Source: Petrosia ficiformis | Lineage: Eukaryota; Porifera; Demospongiae; Haplosclerida; Petrosiidae | Assembly (NCBI GenBank): GCA_947044365.1 | Contig: OX345652.1 | Location: forward strand, 3,857,374 to 3,921,373 | DNA: 64,000 nucleotides | Direction: 5' to 3' | Shown: piece after piece, positions 18,867-31,756 of the stretch | How the letters are laid out: the number at the start of each line of letters is the position of its first letter | How positions within the stretch are numbered: the stretch's first letter is position 1 | Program-made: the position numbers and the translations under genes | The notes under the pieces: generated by a model | Database searches by the model: none | Told to the model about the DNA's origin: nothing | What the model saw: only the letters and a program-made list of their open reading frames with translations

Positions 18867-21800
18867 ATGTCAAATGAGATTTCTGAATCAGAAAATGTAC
18901 TTGTGGATTTATGCAGTAAAGGTATTAATCTCATTGTCAACCATATAATAAACATGTATTTTCATTATTGTGTGTGGACTCTATATTACATGATTGCGAC
19001 AATTGTGAGACTACAAGAATTTATCCACTCTACCTAATCTAAACTGATAGTGCCATTACTCATAAGAATACATAGAATATTGAACTAACCTTCCACTTTC
19101 CAAACAAGATCATTTAAAAAATAGATCCTGAATAATTGCATAAGGTAATCATAGATGGTCCTGACTTAAAATTGTTCTTGATACAATCATTTTCACACTA
19201 CATTAGTTGTGATTGTGATGTTTACAGAAGCCACACCCCTCCACTTGTATTGAGTATATATATATATATATATTATTTATATACACATGTATATATTGAC
19301 TGAAGGAAAAAGGTTGGGGGATGAGGTGGTTGTGAGGAACCATCATAAAAAGTAAGCTAAAAATGGTCTCTGAGTAGGTTTGAACTTTGTCATTGTAGAT
19401 TGCAAAGGTCAGCCCTTTATCCAAGCATACATTGTTTTATGGCTTCTACTTGGTTGCCTTTGCTCTCCAAGTTTGGAGAGAAGAGTATGTTCTGAATTGA
19501 TGGAACCAATACTAGCATATAAACGCACCTTTAAAAACTATGAATTTATAATGAGCCATTTTCCAACTCATCATGATACTGCTTTTAATAACTATAATTA
19601 TTTCAGGTATTAAAGATGACAATGACTTGAAGAAATTCAAAGATCTCTTAAAGCAATCTGATATATCTATTAATGCTACAGATAAGGTTTTATAATTAAG
19701 TTGTTAGGACATCCAATCATTGATCCTTAACACGTAGGATGGTATGACAGCTCTGATGCATGCGGCGTATGGAGGTAATTTTGAAGTGTGTCATTTGCTT
19801 TTAGAAAATGGTGTAGATGTTAATAGTAATCTACATTGTGAAGGGGTAAAAGATTCATGTTATATATCTATCTTCTATTTATCCCTTTATCAATATATAT
19901 CATATATCTACATTTGTCCATCCACTTGTTTCATAATTCTTTGATCTTCATACCATCTTGTAGTACACAGCACTAATGTTTGCAACAATAGCAGGTTTGT
20001 TACACTCAATGTAATTTTAAATCTTTGTATAGTATTGTATACTAACAGTACAGTGGTGTATTATATGTACACAGTTTTTGATGTGTTTTGAAGTATGAGC
20101 CAAATTAGCTCAACAATGGTTAGTGTGTGTGCCATTGAGAATACATTTTGAGCCAATTAACAAAGAGTTAATGACAATATAATCATAATTAACTGCACCA
20201 TCTGGCCCAAAGAGAGAACTGTGCAGTGCCAAATAAAAAGCTCTTTAGGCCAATGGTGTGCCATATGAGCTTATCAAAAATACTGATGTACATGTTGCAA
20301 TGGTACACATTACGGAAACACAGAATCAACCACAGATTATTTAGTATTATAATAATGTATTATAATTATATTAAGTATGTATTTACAGGTCATCCTAAGA
20401 TTGTAGATTTATTGTTAAGATCAGGTGCTAAAGTAGATATAGTTAATAGTGTTGGTAGAACAGCAGCACAACTTGGTGGATTTGTTGGTTAGTAACAGTA
20501 TCTAAAGTATTTCTTCATTCACCATTTTGCTCATCTGTTCCAGGACAACATGAAGCTGTTGAAACAATCAATAATTTCTTCTCGATAACTGAACTACAAT
20601 ATTATACAAAACCTCAAGGTGAGATAATGAAAAAATTCGGGAATTAAACATGCTAACATTCAGTGGATTATATTTATGTGACAACACGTACATGAAAAAA
20701 ATCAGTAATTATTTTTATCTAAATGGGTTTGATCATTTGCAACCATCTTGTACGAGAAACAAATAAAACTTTCAATTCTTGAAGGCAAGTTGTAGCCAGG
20801 GGCGAGTCTCGAAATTTCATACGGTAGGGTGAACTCGGCGCGAAGTGTGCCGCGAAAATGTTTGATTATTAATTATTCATGAGGTGTGGTCACTTAATTT
20901 AGGCCTACCGCGCTATGCCCAATAATACTGTGTCCAAATTTTAGACGCAGAATTATGTTTGCATTTAGTGAGTATTGAGTAAACTTATAGTTGTATAACC
21001 TAACTCTACCCTTTAAGTCATTTATGTAAACAACTCACAGAAATTTATTTTTATAATTTTCAAACAAGTAAAAACTTAAAGGGGGGGGGGCAATTGCCCT
21101 TCCTGCCCCCCTCTGTAGACCCGCCCCTGGTTGTAGACGATTTTAGGTGCCAACTTTTGTTATCTTGCACGAGACAGCTGAAAGTTAATCTCAAAAGATA
21201 TTGGAAATATATAAGACTGATTATGTGTGTATAGTCATGTATAGTGATATGTAATCTTTACATACAGGTTTAGAAAAGGTGCCTAAACTCGATCCCTCTC
21301 TTCTTCAGCCTCTTCATTCGTATATTACTACCATCAATCTTCATCCTGTTGGGGTAAGTATATACATGTACATGTCATGTAATATATTAAAGTCTGTTCA
21401 CATTTACAAATTACAATGAGCTCAAAATTAGCTCAAAATTAGGATTGATGACTTATATATCATAAGGTTAATACATGTACATGTACATGATTATACTGTA
21501 ACGCAGTAGATTGAAAGATAATATATGAAAGTCATGAAGGTAAAACGTTTTTGCTCCTTCCAAACTAAAGTTATGAACAGTTTTCTGAGATGGTGAACTT
21601 TAGCACTGCTGCAATAATTATTGTGACATAACATAATAATTATGATTATTGTGATTTTTTTATGCATGTATCTGTACATGGAAGGAAAATAATTCGACCT
21701 TCATTGTTCATATTGAGTTCATTATAGTAGCAACTCACGATCATGTTTTTTATCAATGTGGCTTTAAAGATTGAATATACATAGATAGATACATCTTATT

Positions 21801-23689
21801 TTAATAGTTATGCCATGAAATTATGTCATATCATGGCAGAAGACTAAAGATCATAACATAGGGATGAAAGATGCACAAAAGTGTTATTAGGATTTAATTC
21901 CAGATCAATAGTGGATTTACCATTTAGGGTTGACCCCTTTGGGAAATGCTGTATATGCCATACTATACATGTTCATGTATATTGCAGTGCTGTGTTTACT
22001 TGTTTTCATTTTTCTTTTCCTAGCTTATATTAACACTTCAGTCCACTACTCCAAACTTAATTGATCATCACCACAATGTATGTAAAGTAATGGACATCTT
22101 ATGTGAGAAGGCTATGAAGAATGATAATGAACCTTTCTCCCTCAAACTACACTATCTAGCATATACATTAAGACATTGTAGTAGTGCTGAAAGTATTGAA
22201 TCAGTTATTAAGTGGTATGTCTTCACTATGCTATTACGGTATTTAATTTAAAATTGCACTACATAATCTCCTCGTACTTATAATTTTTATTATAATAATT
22301 ATTATGCGACTGATGAAAGCAATTCAGTCACTTGCAATCGGAAAATAGTAATTTTGATCAAAACCTGCTATTCAGTATTTGTACAAGGAAGGCAGCTGAA
22401 TTAGGTGTCTAGAATGAGCAACTATTATTCCATATACATACCAAATTCACTTCCCTTAATTCACTAAACATAATAGCTAGCATTTTTTTTTTAAATACAA
22501 GAGCTTCAAATTATTTACTAGCAATGTGACTGCTTTTCACATCCGTGGTCACACATGTGTTAGAAGTATCGATTCTATACATTGATGGTACCATTACTTG
22601 CATATTGGAAAATTAAAGCTTTGCAGTGCTTCATAATATTATTATTTGTTAAATGGGTCTTATTACCTGGGCCTACTGGATACTAATGCTATTGTTTGTT
22701 AATGGAAATGGTACGAAAATTTTATTCGCTACATGAATATTGTTAATTCTAACAACAAACTATTAAAATTATTTATCAGTTTATTAGTGTTTGGTGAACA
22801 TGGTGAACCTATTGAAATTGAAAAGTTCATGAGACAGTCTTTGAAACAGTTTCCACATGTGTATAGTGTCCTTCTAAAACAAATGGTAGCCACTTTATCC
22901 AAAATCCCTCTGGTAAGATGCAGAACATCTATACGTACGTACATACATACTTGATTAACTATAACTAAAACTAAAACTTGGCTAATAATGGGCATTGTTA
23001 GTTAGTTAACTAAAACTAAAACACTTTTAGTAACCCTAATATTATTTTAGTTAATTAAACTAAAAGTTCGAGAAACTAGGCATACTATGACTATAACTAA
23101 AAGTGGTCATTAGTGTGAAACTGTAACATCACTATTTCACACTAGAAATAATAAATGATTTTGAAACTCATAGCTGGATTATAGCCTGGATAAGACATCA
23201 TTTACAACCTATATACCTCTTTTATTTGTAGGGTGCAACACCTACCACTCTGTCTCTATTCACCACATCAATTCTTGGAAATAGAAGGTTAGTTCTTTAA
23301 ATGGTTTGATATCCACATTACTGTAAATTTGTATTTTAGTTTTGATGAACAGAATACTTGTTCTACTTGTGGTATAAGAAGCGATGAACTCAAGAAGTGT
23401 TCAAAGTGCAAACATGTGAGAAATTAAAATAAACAAAATTAAATATATCATTTCTTGTATACTTTAAGTACCTACATTTTTGTTGTTAATACTTAAGTAA
23501 AGTTGTTAAAATGGCCACTCTCTAACGATTATGTTTTATTAATAGGCTTTCTACTGTGGTATAGAATGCCAAAAACTAGCTTGGACAATGGGTAACCACA
23601 AGAAACTATGTAAAAAGTGGTCAAAACAATTGATGTCAACAGATGAAGTTTCATTAGAATCAAGTCCACACGAAAAGCAACCACAATAA
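18867..23689 (+). CDS. ANKMY2: Ankyrin repeat and MYND zinc-finger protein (ANKMY2), 12 exons
   Basis: Exons 18867-18921, 19607-19686, 19738-19845, 19964-19994, 20389-20487, 20544-20618, 21268-21353, 22024-22214, 22780-22912, 23232-23287, 23340-23415, 23546-23689 give 377 aa (human about 441; the extra length is a C-terminal tail missing here). Ankyrin repeats: GMTALMHAAYGGNFEVCHLL, YTALMFATIAGHPKIVDLLL, then NSVGRTAAQLGGFVGQH and the family-specific YYTKPQGL. The MYND finger in exons 11-12 has all eight ligands: CSTC, CSKC, YCGIEC, HKKLC. In vertebrates ANKMY2 binds FKBP38 and controls adenylyl cyclase delivery to cilia; the same role here is inference. Exon 4 is only 31 bp. Introns contain a transposon-like insertion with a target duplication, an R1 and an R3 repeat. 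Confidence 0.93.
20796..21130. mobile_element. Non-autonomous DNA transposon (335 bp) with target duplication
   Basis: Terminal inverted repeats CCAGGGGCGAGTCT and AGACCCGCCCCTGG, flanked on both sides by TTGTAG (20790-20795 and 21131-21136), a 6-bp target-site duplication. Interior has a GGGGGGGG run and AATTGCCCTTCCTGCCCCCC but no reading frame. Inserted in ANKMY2 intron 6. Confidence 0.75.
21391..21602 (+). repeat. MITE family R1 copy, internally deleted
   Basis: Begins AGTCTGTTCACATTTACAAA and ends TTTTCTGAGATGGTGAACTT, with TCATAAGGTTAATACATG inside. ANKMY2 intron 7. Confidence 0.65.
22960..23135. repeat. R3 repeat copy
   Basis: TAACTATAACTAAAACTAAA ... ACTATAACTAAAAGTGGTCA, ending near AACATCACTA. 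ANKMY2 intron 9. Confidence 0.5.
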
Positions 23690-23861
23690 CAAAGGAATAT
23701 ACACATATATAAATCATACTTTATAATGCTTATCCCTCTATCCCATACATGGAGTGCTATCGCCACTCAAGATTATTAACATTCCCAGACTGCAGTATGC
23801 ACTTATAGTAATTAATATTATACTCTTTTTAATGAATGGTTCCGACTTTTCAATTATTGTA

Positions 23862-23867
23862 AATAAA
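23862..23867 (+). terminator. AATAAA polyadenylation signal candidate for ANKMY2
   Basis: AATAAA 173 bp after the ANKMY2 stop, in AT-rich DNA, with no other gene before 24.2 kb. Suggestive only. Confidence 0.35.
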
Positions 23868-24217
23868 CAGTATAATTGTGATAACCAGTCTTGCATTCTA
23901 CTAAACTGTGGTCACTGGTCAAAAGTCCATAGATATGCAGTGCAGGCAATTCATTTTGGAGGGCTGAGATGCATAGATAGATAGCCTTCATGCGAATTCC
24001 AAAAATGTCTGTTACAACCTGTGAAAATCCATATGTCCACTCCCAAAATGTGGTTTAGAGGCTTTATTTAAGCATACATACAGATGTATACTATTCAAAA
24101 TTCAACAACTCCAATTCTTAATTGGTAACAGCAACAATAATTATATAGTTATGTGTATAAATAATTATGAAGTAAATGTAAGCAGCGAGTAGCATATATA
24201 TTAATAATAAATGAAAA

Positions 24218-24336
24218 GATTTTAATTCTTAATAAGGTACTTCAGTGGAGCACTGAATAAGTAGGACTTGATATAGTTCTGAGCAGGAATCCAGTAGACT
24301 CTATTCGCAACAATAAATGGAGGATCATCACATACA
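24218..24336 (-). pseudogene. Duplicated 3' exon fragment of a beta-propeller gene
   Basis: Minus strand reads CDDPPFIVANRVYWIPAQ then NYIKSYLFSAPLKYLIKN and a stop, against CVEPPFIVGNRVYWMPAQ of gene C. The open frame continues a few codons upstream and then loses homology, and no AG acceptor sits at the break. It lies about 230 bp beyond the gene C stop. Most likely a relic of unequal crossing over; an alternative last exon is less likely. Confidence 0.65.
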
Positions 24337-24566
24337 GTAATAGTGAGTAACATTTACTTCATCATATGATCTTGTTGCCTAACAATGAACATAATTAATA
24401 ACTGCATGCTAATTTTGTTATTCAAATTATTGTCAAAATTCAAGTAACAGCAGCACATTAGAGTAGTTAACATGTATAATTAGGAAAGTGGAAACATGCA
24501 TGATCAATTAAAGATTAATAATGTCTTTGAAGTTACTTCAAGTGTAATAATAAAGGAAAAAAAATT

Positions 24567-26949
24567 TCAATTCTTTATTAAGAACTTCAGTGGAGCACTG
24601 AATAGGTAATACTTGACATAGTACTGAGCAGGCATCCAGTAGACTCTATTCCCAACAATGAATGGAGGCTCAACACATCCATTAGCATTTGTTAAAGATG
24701 GAGTTTTGTATGAACCTATTTCGGTGCCATCGCTGGAAGAAAGAGCATAGAGTACTTCAGAAGCAGTATCTATGAATACTATATATCCATGTGGATGAAC
24801 AATCGGGGAAAGTTTCAGACGATAATCAAATGTGTATCCTGTTTTTCCATACTGCTTACTCTTCCAAATCAGCTTACCAGTAGTGTCAACAGCAAATACT
24901 CGATTACCACAACTGTATGTAAAGAAAATGAACCACAGCATTAAGAATTATTGATACAGCATAAGAAAAATAATTATGCTATATATATAATATATAAACT
25001 ATTTTCTGCAAATGAACAGTTTTAATGATTTTAGCAAATTAAACAAGATATAATTTATAGAGAAAACTATGTCCCTATGATAGCTTTGTTGTGTCCAACA
25101 TTCAGTAATAATGGTCTAGTCTGTAGAGCTCGAGTGCAAGTTCTATTAACTGATGGAGTAATATTTCGCCCCCCAAAGTGACGTAACTTCATTTATTATG
25201 GCTCGTAGGGCCATCCCTATAATTGCTTTCCACGGGGTTTAATGTATATATAATTATATATATATAATTATATATATAATTATGTTTGTGTCACTTGCGC
25301 GACTATGCGTTGTATACGTAGTTAAGGAAGTTGCGTCATTCCCGGGGGCTCGGTCAATTAATGGGCGTGGCGCGTAAAAGAACGCGCGTTTGAGGCTCTT
25401 CGAGCTACAGACAAGCCAGGAAGATTAAGAAACTGCTAATAACTGTTGTATATAGCAGAGAAACAGTATAAATATTATGCAAGAATCTTTAACAAGTAAG
25501 TATAATAAGTTGTTAAGTTTCAGATATGAGGAAGTCATCATTTAGAACCTTGTAGGAATACTTCAGTCAGTTCATCAAAGATCTGTGTACTTAGACTGCA
25601 ATCAGGCTTACACTTACTTCTTCAGGCCCCAGCTTTCGATTACACAGAAAAGTAGAGACACTAGTGCCATCAGCAATGCTTAGTCATCACAAAGCAAATA
25701 TAGGGATGTTTTTTTCTCCATATACACTTGTTTACTACATATATAATGTACAACTTACATCGAACCCATGGGAAAGTGGGATGGCCAGGTGAGCCATAAT
25801 AGATTAAACAAAATCTACAAGATTAGCAATCTATATCCAGCCTTTTAAAAAAAAACAGAACTCTACTTACCTGTAATAAGCATATCCCTGTTCATCCACA
25901 GCAGGTCCACTAGGATAATTACCAGGATCACAATATCCTCTACTACTAAAAACAGTTTTACCAGTATCAGTATCCAATCCAAATATTAAGTCTGGATTAC
26001 CAGCAAATCCATATGCACCATACAATACACTGTCTTTAATCGAAAAGGCAAATGTAGCACCCCAAGACAAACGAAGTTTGTTGAGCCATTTCTCTGTACA
26101 TTGACCATCTTTGTCACACTTCAATGCAAGCAAGGATCCAGCATCATATAGTCCTCTTGTAAGACTAACAGGTATGGTTACTAAATATTCATCTTGCACT
26201 GGAGCAATCTTTATTTGACTAGTACATCCAACCTGAGTATAATTCTTTACCCAAATCATTTTCCCATCATCAAGGTTAAAGGCATAAATCTGGCTAATGT
26301 TATCATCTTTTTCAGCATGTTTCAGACGATTTGTCGCAATTAGAGGGTTTGTGTTTGTGCTACCATCTTTCCCGCAATCATATCCTCCACTTGCATATAA
26401 TACATCAGTAGATATTACTATTCTACTCATATCATTTGCTTCATCCAGCATAGGAGACTGCCACGCCTTATTACCAGTCTGTGCATTGATGGAAACAATC
26501 TGACCATATTTTTCGTAATATGGGAAAGCTGCAGCACACGTCCATCCAATAATTACTTGATCTCTTTTACTATTATAAACAGCATTAGTCAGGAATATGA
26601 CCGCACAGCCTAACTTAGTATTGTAAAAATCTCCTATAATATTAGTCCAAAGCATCGTTCCATTCGGAGCCACTGCTCGTATCTCCAAATCATAATATTT
26701 ATTTCCACTATCGACATTGTAATCTAAGAAAGGTAGAAACACTACTCCTTCATCAGATACAGCAGGAGAGTTATATATGTATGATTGTGGGCCCGGATTA
26801 GTATAATTCCACAAGGTATTGACACCAAACGAGTCTGAATCTACATGTTTATAGTTAGTTGATGTTGGATCACCATACTGTTGTGTCCAATCGCTGAATA
26901 CTAGTTGAAAAGCAAGGACAGATAAAAGAATCCTCAATATCACTGCCAT
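24567..26949 (-). CDS. Secreted PQQ-type beta-propeller protein C, two exons
   Basis: Exons 26949-25871 and 24912-24567 (minus) give 474 aa. Signal peptide MAVILRILLSVLAFQLVFS, mature start DWTQQYGDPTSTNY. Blade motifs INAQTGNKAWQS, FNLDDGKMIW, LDTDTGKTVF, VDTTGKLIWKS. From NRLKHAEK to the intron it is almost identical to gene A, whereas the first 200 residues differ much more. The intron splits the same codon before SCGNRVFAVD but here is 958 bp because R4 repeats were inserted. Extracellular by signal peptide; ligand unknown. Confidence 0.87.
25065..25800. repeat. R4 repeat nest in the intron of propeller gene C
   Basis: Contains CTATGTCCCTATGATAGCTT at its left, then TTATGGCTCGTAGGGCCATC at 25197 followed by the reverse complement of 15996-16190 (including GGGCGTGGCGCGTAAAAGAA), and GTGGGATGGCCAGG near 25775. 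At least two elements, one nested in another. Confidence 0.6.
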
Positions 26950-27975
26950 TTTTAAACGGAGGGCTAGGCATATGACTGAACTTTGAACTGTATGACTAAT
27001 GTTTATATACTATAATTTATAATCTAGTTTATGAATAAAATACTAAATAGGTGTGTAGCTATTTTTATAATTATATAGCTGCTCACTACTACATGATATA
27101 TTATATAGTAACAAAACCTCTATTTAACAAATCAGCATAATATTATATACTGATATTTATTTATATTTATATAATCCTTGACTGACTAGAATGTATGATG
27201 TGATTGTGCATCTTAAAATTAGGCATCAAATGAACTACAGTTTTACTTCAAAGGCTAGATTCACAATGACCTTAAAATTAGGATATGTTGTCTTTATAGC
27301 ATATAGTTTAATGTCATAAGATTGTACTGTAACTCAATAATGAAGTAATTTGACAAAAAAGAATGAGGAGTGTAATGATAGTAACACTATGAAGAGGCTC
27401 AAGACCAAGCTACAAGTAAAATAAAATGTGAAGATAAATTCGGACAAAACTAATACAAACCCAATTACAAATACACACATACACACACAGGCATCCAAAA
27501 ATTATAGTTTAGTATTGTTTACCACTGTGGAGATGCGAAAATCAGAATTTTGTCAGGCACTAATACTTAAATTATTCATCGATTTTGTACAATGAAATAT
27601 GGTATTACAACCATTTCTGTTGTAATACATGTATATAAAAAGTCATGTTGTACATATGTTTAGTCTTTGATGTTTAATTATCTAATTTACAGTCTTCAGT
27701 TATACTAATTAGTGGTAATACATGTGTGCTTTGGTTAAAATGTTTTATATTTAGTGGCACCTGTCTTTTCTTGTTATTAATGTACCTTGTACCTTTGTCA
27801 GTTGTGACAGCTGCTTTTGTTTACTGTAGCTCAGTTATATTATATTTCACAAGTCATAAATCTGTTAAACTTTGCGGTGACTACCCTTTCGCACCGGTTG
27901 TTGGTTATTTACAACAATTTCCACTATTCCGCTATTTCTCCTTCCACATACACAAATGCACACACACACACACAC
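26950..27975. other. Intergenic region without recognised gene
   Basis: AT-rich. Contains a truncated R1 MITE (27249-27370) and a short (CA)n tract next to the ACSBG-like exon. The plus-strand frame at 27726-28004 has no family resemblance. Confidence 0.5.
27249..27370 (+). repeat. Truncated R1 MITE
   Basis: 5' half only: GATTCACAATGACCTTAAAA ... TAGTTTAATGTCATAAGATT ... TGACAAAAAAGAATGAGGAG; the 3' inverted end is absent. Confidence 0.6.
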
Positions 27976-28203
27976 CTTCAAAAACGATTTTGCAGTTCGA
28001 ATAGTACTGAGATCCTTATAGATTATTTTCTTCCATTCATTTTGCTCTTTAGTACTCAGAGCTGTGTGGTCTGCAAATCTATCCACTGTATTCTTAAATA
28101 ATTGACCAATAGTGATAGGTTTGGTAGCTTCTATTCCTGAGTCACCCATCTGTATCTCAACAGTGTCAGCAGGATCAATAGAAAACACTTTACGTTGAGC
28201 CAT
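27976..28203 (-). pseudogene. Orphan first exon resembling bubblegum-type long-chain acyl-CoA synthetase (ACSBG)
   Basis: 76 codons from ATG at 28203 to a donor at 27976/27975 (AAG|GTGTGT). The translation (MGDSGIEATKPITIGQLFKN, then TVDRFADHTALSTKEQNEWK and TAKSFLK) follows the N-terminal part of ACSBG1/2, which precedes the AMP-binding core. None of the expected later exons (AMP-binding P-loop, ANL motifs) is found on the minus strand between here and propeller gene C, or beyond it. Either a truncated duplicate or an exon of a gene whose body is elsewhere. The frame itself is undamaged. The donor lies in a (GT)n microsatellite. Confidence 0.55.
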
Positions 28204-28693
28204 TAATGCTCAATTATATAATAATTATTATAATATATAATTACTGGATAGAAATAGGAAATACACATGCTTGTGTACATACAGACATACATGATCATTA
28301 TTATAATTATACATAATGTAAATGCAGATCTCACCATCTCATAATTTGCTCAATTATAGGACTGGAGCTATGAAGAAATTCATACATACTATAATAATTA
28401 TGTATAATATAATATATAATTATTATAGTGATTCCATCATACAAACACTAAACAATGTATCATTAGTACATGGAATTATTCATAGCACAATGATAAAATT
28501 ATAATAATAATAATAATAGCAGATTAATTAAATGTAATCATTCCACACTTCCCTCACCTTTAAAAGCAGCCTTGTTGAAGCATGAAGTCGACACCCCTAT
28601 AACTATATTCAATTTTTAAATTTCCAATGATCATAATTTTCATGTAAAAACAAAACAAATTGTGTTTTATTATAATAATTTTAATCTCATGAT
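28204..28693. other. Intergenic, AT-rich; nothing recognised except a poly(A) signal
   Basis: Separates the ACSBG-like exon from the PLA2G6 3' end. Low-complexity TAATTAT runs. A minus-strand AATAAA lies at 28671-28666. Confidence 0.5.
28666..28671 (-). terminator. AATAAA polyadenylation signal of PLA2G6-like gene
   Basis: Minus-strand AATAAA 23 bp after the PLA2G6 stop codon. Close spacing makes it a reasonable signal with a very short 3' UTR. Confidence 0.45.
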
Positions 28694-31693
28694 TTAACTA
28701 AATGGTCCTTTATTGAAATCAAAAGGTTGTGTTTCATTGAAATAGAAAGACTGTATTAGTTCATCCATGTGTGTTTGTTTACTACTAACATGAGCTCTAG
28801 CTTTCAATACCATGTTACAAAGGACCTCGTTATTTGTCTCTGATAAAGGTATTTCTTCATCAAATTGAGGACTGAAACGATAGAAGGGTATTCTCTGATG
28901 ATCACAACGACTACGAGTGTTTTCGGAAGCTTGTTCTGAATTATTGATCTGTGGAAACAATATACTGTTTATTTGTGAACTAATTTTGAAAATGGACAAT
29001 GATACTTATACTAACAGAACACTCCAACTAATTTATAAATGTCCTCATGTATAATTCACTCAACAGATGTACATTTATAAAGCTCTTCAGACTACAGCAG
29101 TTAATACTTATGATATGCTTACATTAAGAATCTATATTCTATACAGTAATGTACTAGTGTTGCTACAACTAAAACCACTTTTAGTAGCGTATTTTGACTC
29201 TTAGTTAACTAAACTATAACTAAATTACAAGTCTACTGTAATAACTATAGCTAACCAAAATGAAAATAGGCCAATAATGAGTACTTTTAGTTAATATTGT
29301 TAATTAAACTATAACTAAACTAAAAGTTTGAGAAACCAGGCACATTATTAGAAGTGGTCATTATTATCAAACTAAAACAACACTCTAATGTACGTAACAT
29401 AAGATATTCAATTTAAAATATTTGTATAGGATACATTTCTACAAAAAAGTAGTTAAATTTACAGTGTGTACATATATGTATGTGCTTGACATAACCACAA
29501 TGTAGTGTTCACTGCCCTTATGTGAATTTGGCTCTACAGCTAAGATAACTCACTGCTTGTCCTAACATGGTAACTAAATTCATCACTTCTCCAGCTAATT
29601 TGAGTGGATTCAACCATTGCTTTCCAAAGAGCAAACATATATCTCCGAGTTCTTTACCAGGGAATTCTCCACACCCTACTGATACAACAAGAGACAGCTC
29701 CTTTAAGTGAGGATCATCTTGGTAGTTCTTTTGTAGGTAATCCTGAATTACAGTCAGAGAATCTTCAGAAGGATTATTAGCTCTCAAGCCTCCATCAACA
29801 AACTTGCCCATTGGTTTGAAGTAACAAGGAGCAGCACTGGTACAACGACCAACTTTCCATAACATTTCTATGAATTTGAAAGTATTCATTTATGAATATA
29901 ATCTAATGATGACTTCAAAGTTATGATGTGATGACTTTATATGTACTATAGTGTATAGTTTAATGTCATAAGGTTAATACATGATTGTACTGTAACTCTA
30001 TAATGAAGTAATGGATTGAAATTTATATGATTTGGATCATTCTTTATATTAGCTGATATTAATTTTAGTTAGTACTAATAATTATACATGTCATTATATG
30101 ATATATATAATTATAGTTTAGTTAACTAAAAGTCACAATGCTTTACTAAATGAAACAACACTAACATGGACCAATGAAATCTTATAATAGTTGTAATTCA
30201 AAACCATCAGAAGCAAAACCACAGTACAGTACATTCACAAGGTTACTATAGTTAGTATTAGTTGAGTACTAAATGTGGAAAGGAATATATACCTCCATAC
30301 AGGTTGTCATGGAAACAGTTGTTGAACCAACACAATTCTAGTTTATCAGTACTTTTGTCAACTGCACTAATTAGGACTCTAAAAAATTAATAATACATAC
30401 CAGTATTATTACAGATATTATAATTAATACATGTAGCTACAAATCACATACACATGTACAATGTAATTGTATATAATGTGATATAAGCCCTTGTGGGTTC
30501 TTTATATCCTTTTGATGTTTGATATAAGCCCTGTCACCTTGTTAACAGCTGTCATGATGACACAATGGCTAGGCAATTGAGCATGCATGTGTTGTAGGTG
30601 GAATAGTTATGCATTCTAGTTATGTCAGATTTATACTTGTTCTTATCAGCAGATTTATAAAAACCTCGCCCTCGGGCTTGGTTTTTATAAATCTGATATA
30701 ACCCTCGTGCCGTGTTACAACCTTAACATATATATATATATATATCTTATAATGAGATTCATAGCCATACATTTTCAATGGAGCATGTAGGTTTATATTT
30801 TGTATATAAACCTCTACAAGTATTATATTTAAAATGTAAACCTGGAGCCAATATGCATGCTCAGAAGGTGTGGCTTTTAAAATGGTGGACTGAAATCTAA
30901 CAGGTATGAATCTTCATGATTAGTTATATCAAGATTTCATCGATCTATAGGCGTTAAATGAACCTGCCAATTTGGAAGGTTTGAAAGACCCTTAGATCTT
31001 CAAAACTTCCTCATTGGCAGATTTATATATACCATAGCTAACTGCCACATCAAAGGTACCGAAAGGTGTTATATACGAGATATACGCCCAACCACTGGTG
31101 GATATAAAACCACAGGGCTGATGTAAGAGCTATAATGATATTCATAATAGATTGCATCAGTCTGAGCATGCACAGTCAAGTTGCAAATTGAAAAGAGTTG
31201 GAGACAAATGGAAAAAGGAGCGTAGAGCCGTAGATGTTAGGTAACATTGATGCATGTTAGGTATAGAATATATTATATATAGCATTGCTTCTCGGTGTGT
31301 ATCTGCAATATCAGCCCTTCACCCCTCGATAGCAGCTCTCGGCTTCGCCTGGGTTTACTACCTTGGGGTTCAGGTCTGATATTGCTGATACACACCTCGA
31401 AGCCATGTTATATATATTACATACAGACCTCTGAACCATGACATATATTACACATAAACAAACCTACACACACACACACGAACTCAGACAAAATCTCACT
31501 TTGTTCCATGTGGTACTTCAGTCATTTTCCTGTCACCAAATACCCTCTTTAATATTTCCTCTAAGGCTTCTGTATCACACGTGAGATAATTTAACATACC
31601 TTTACCAAATACTTTATCTTTAATCTCAAAATATAGTTGACGAAGTGAAGAAATGGCAAACCCAGCTATAACAGTTTGTGTGTGTGTGCACGT

Positions 31694-31756
<63 letters not shown>

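Noticed and set aside
27726..28101. Plus-strand hydrophobic frames opposite the ACSBG-like exon
   Set aside because: Low-complexity and antisense to a better-supported exon; no recognisable family.
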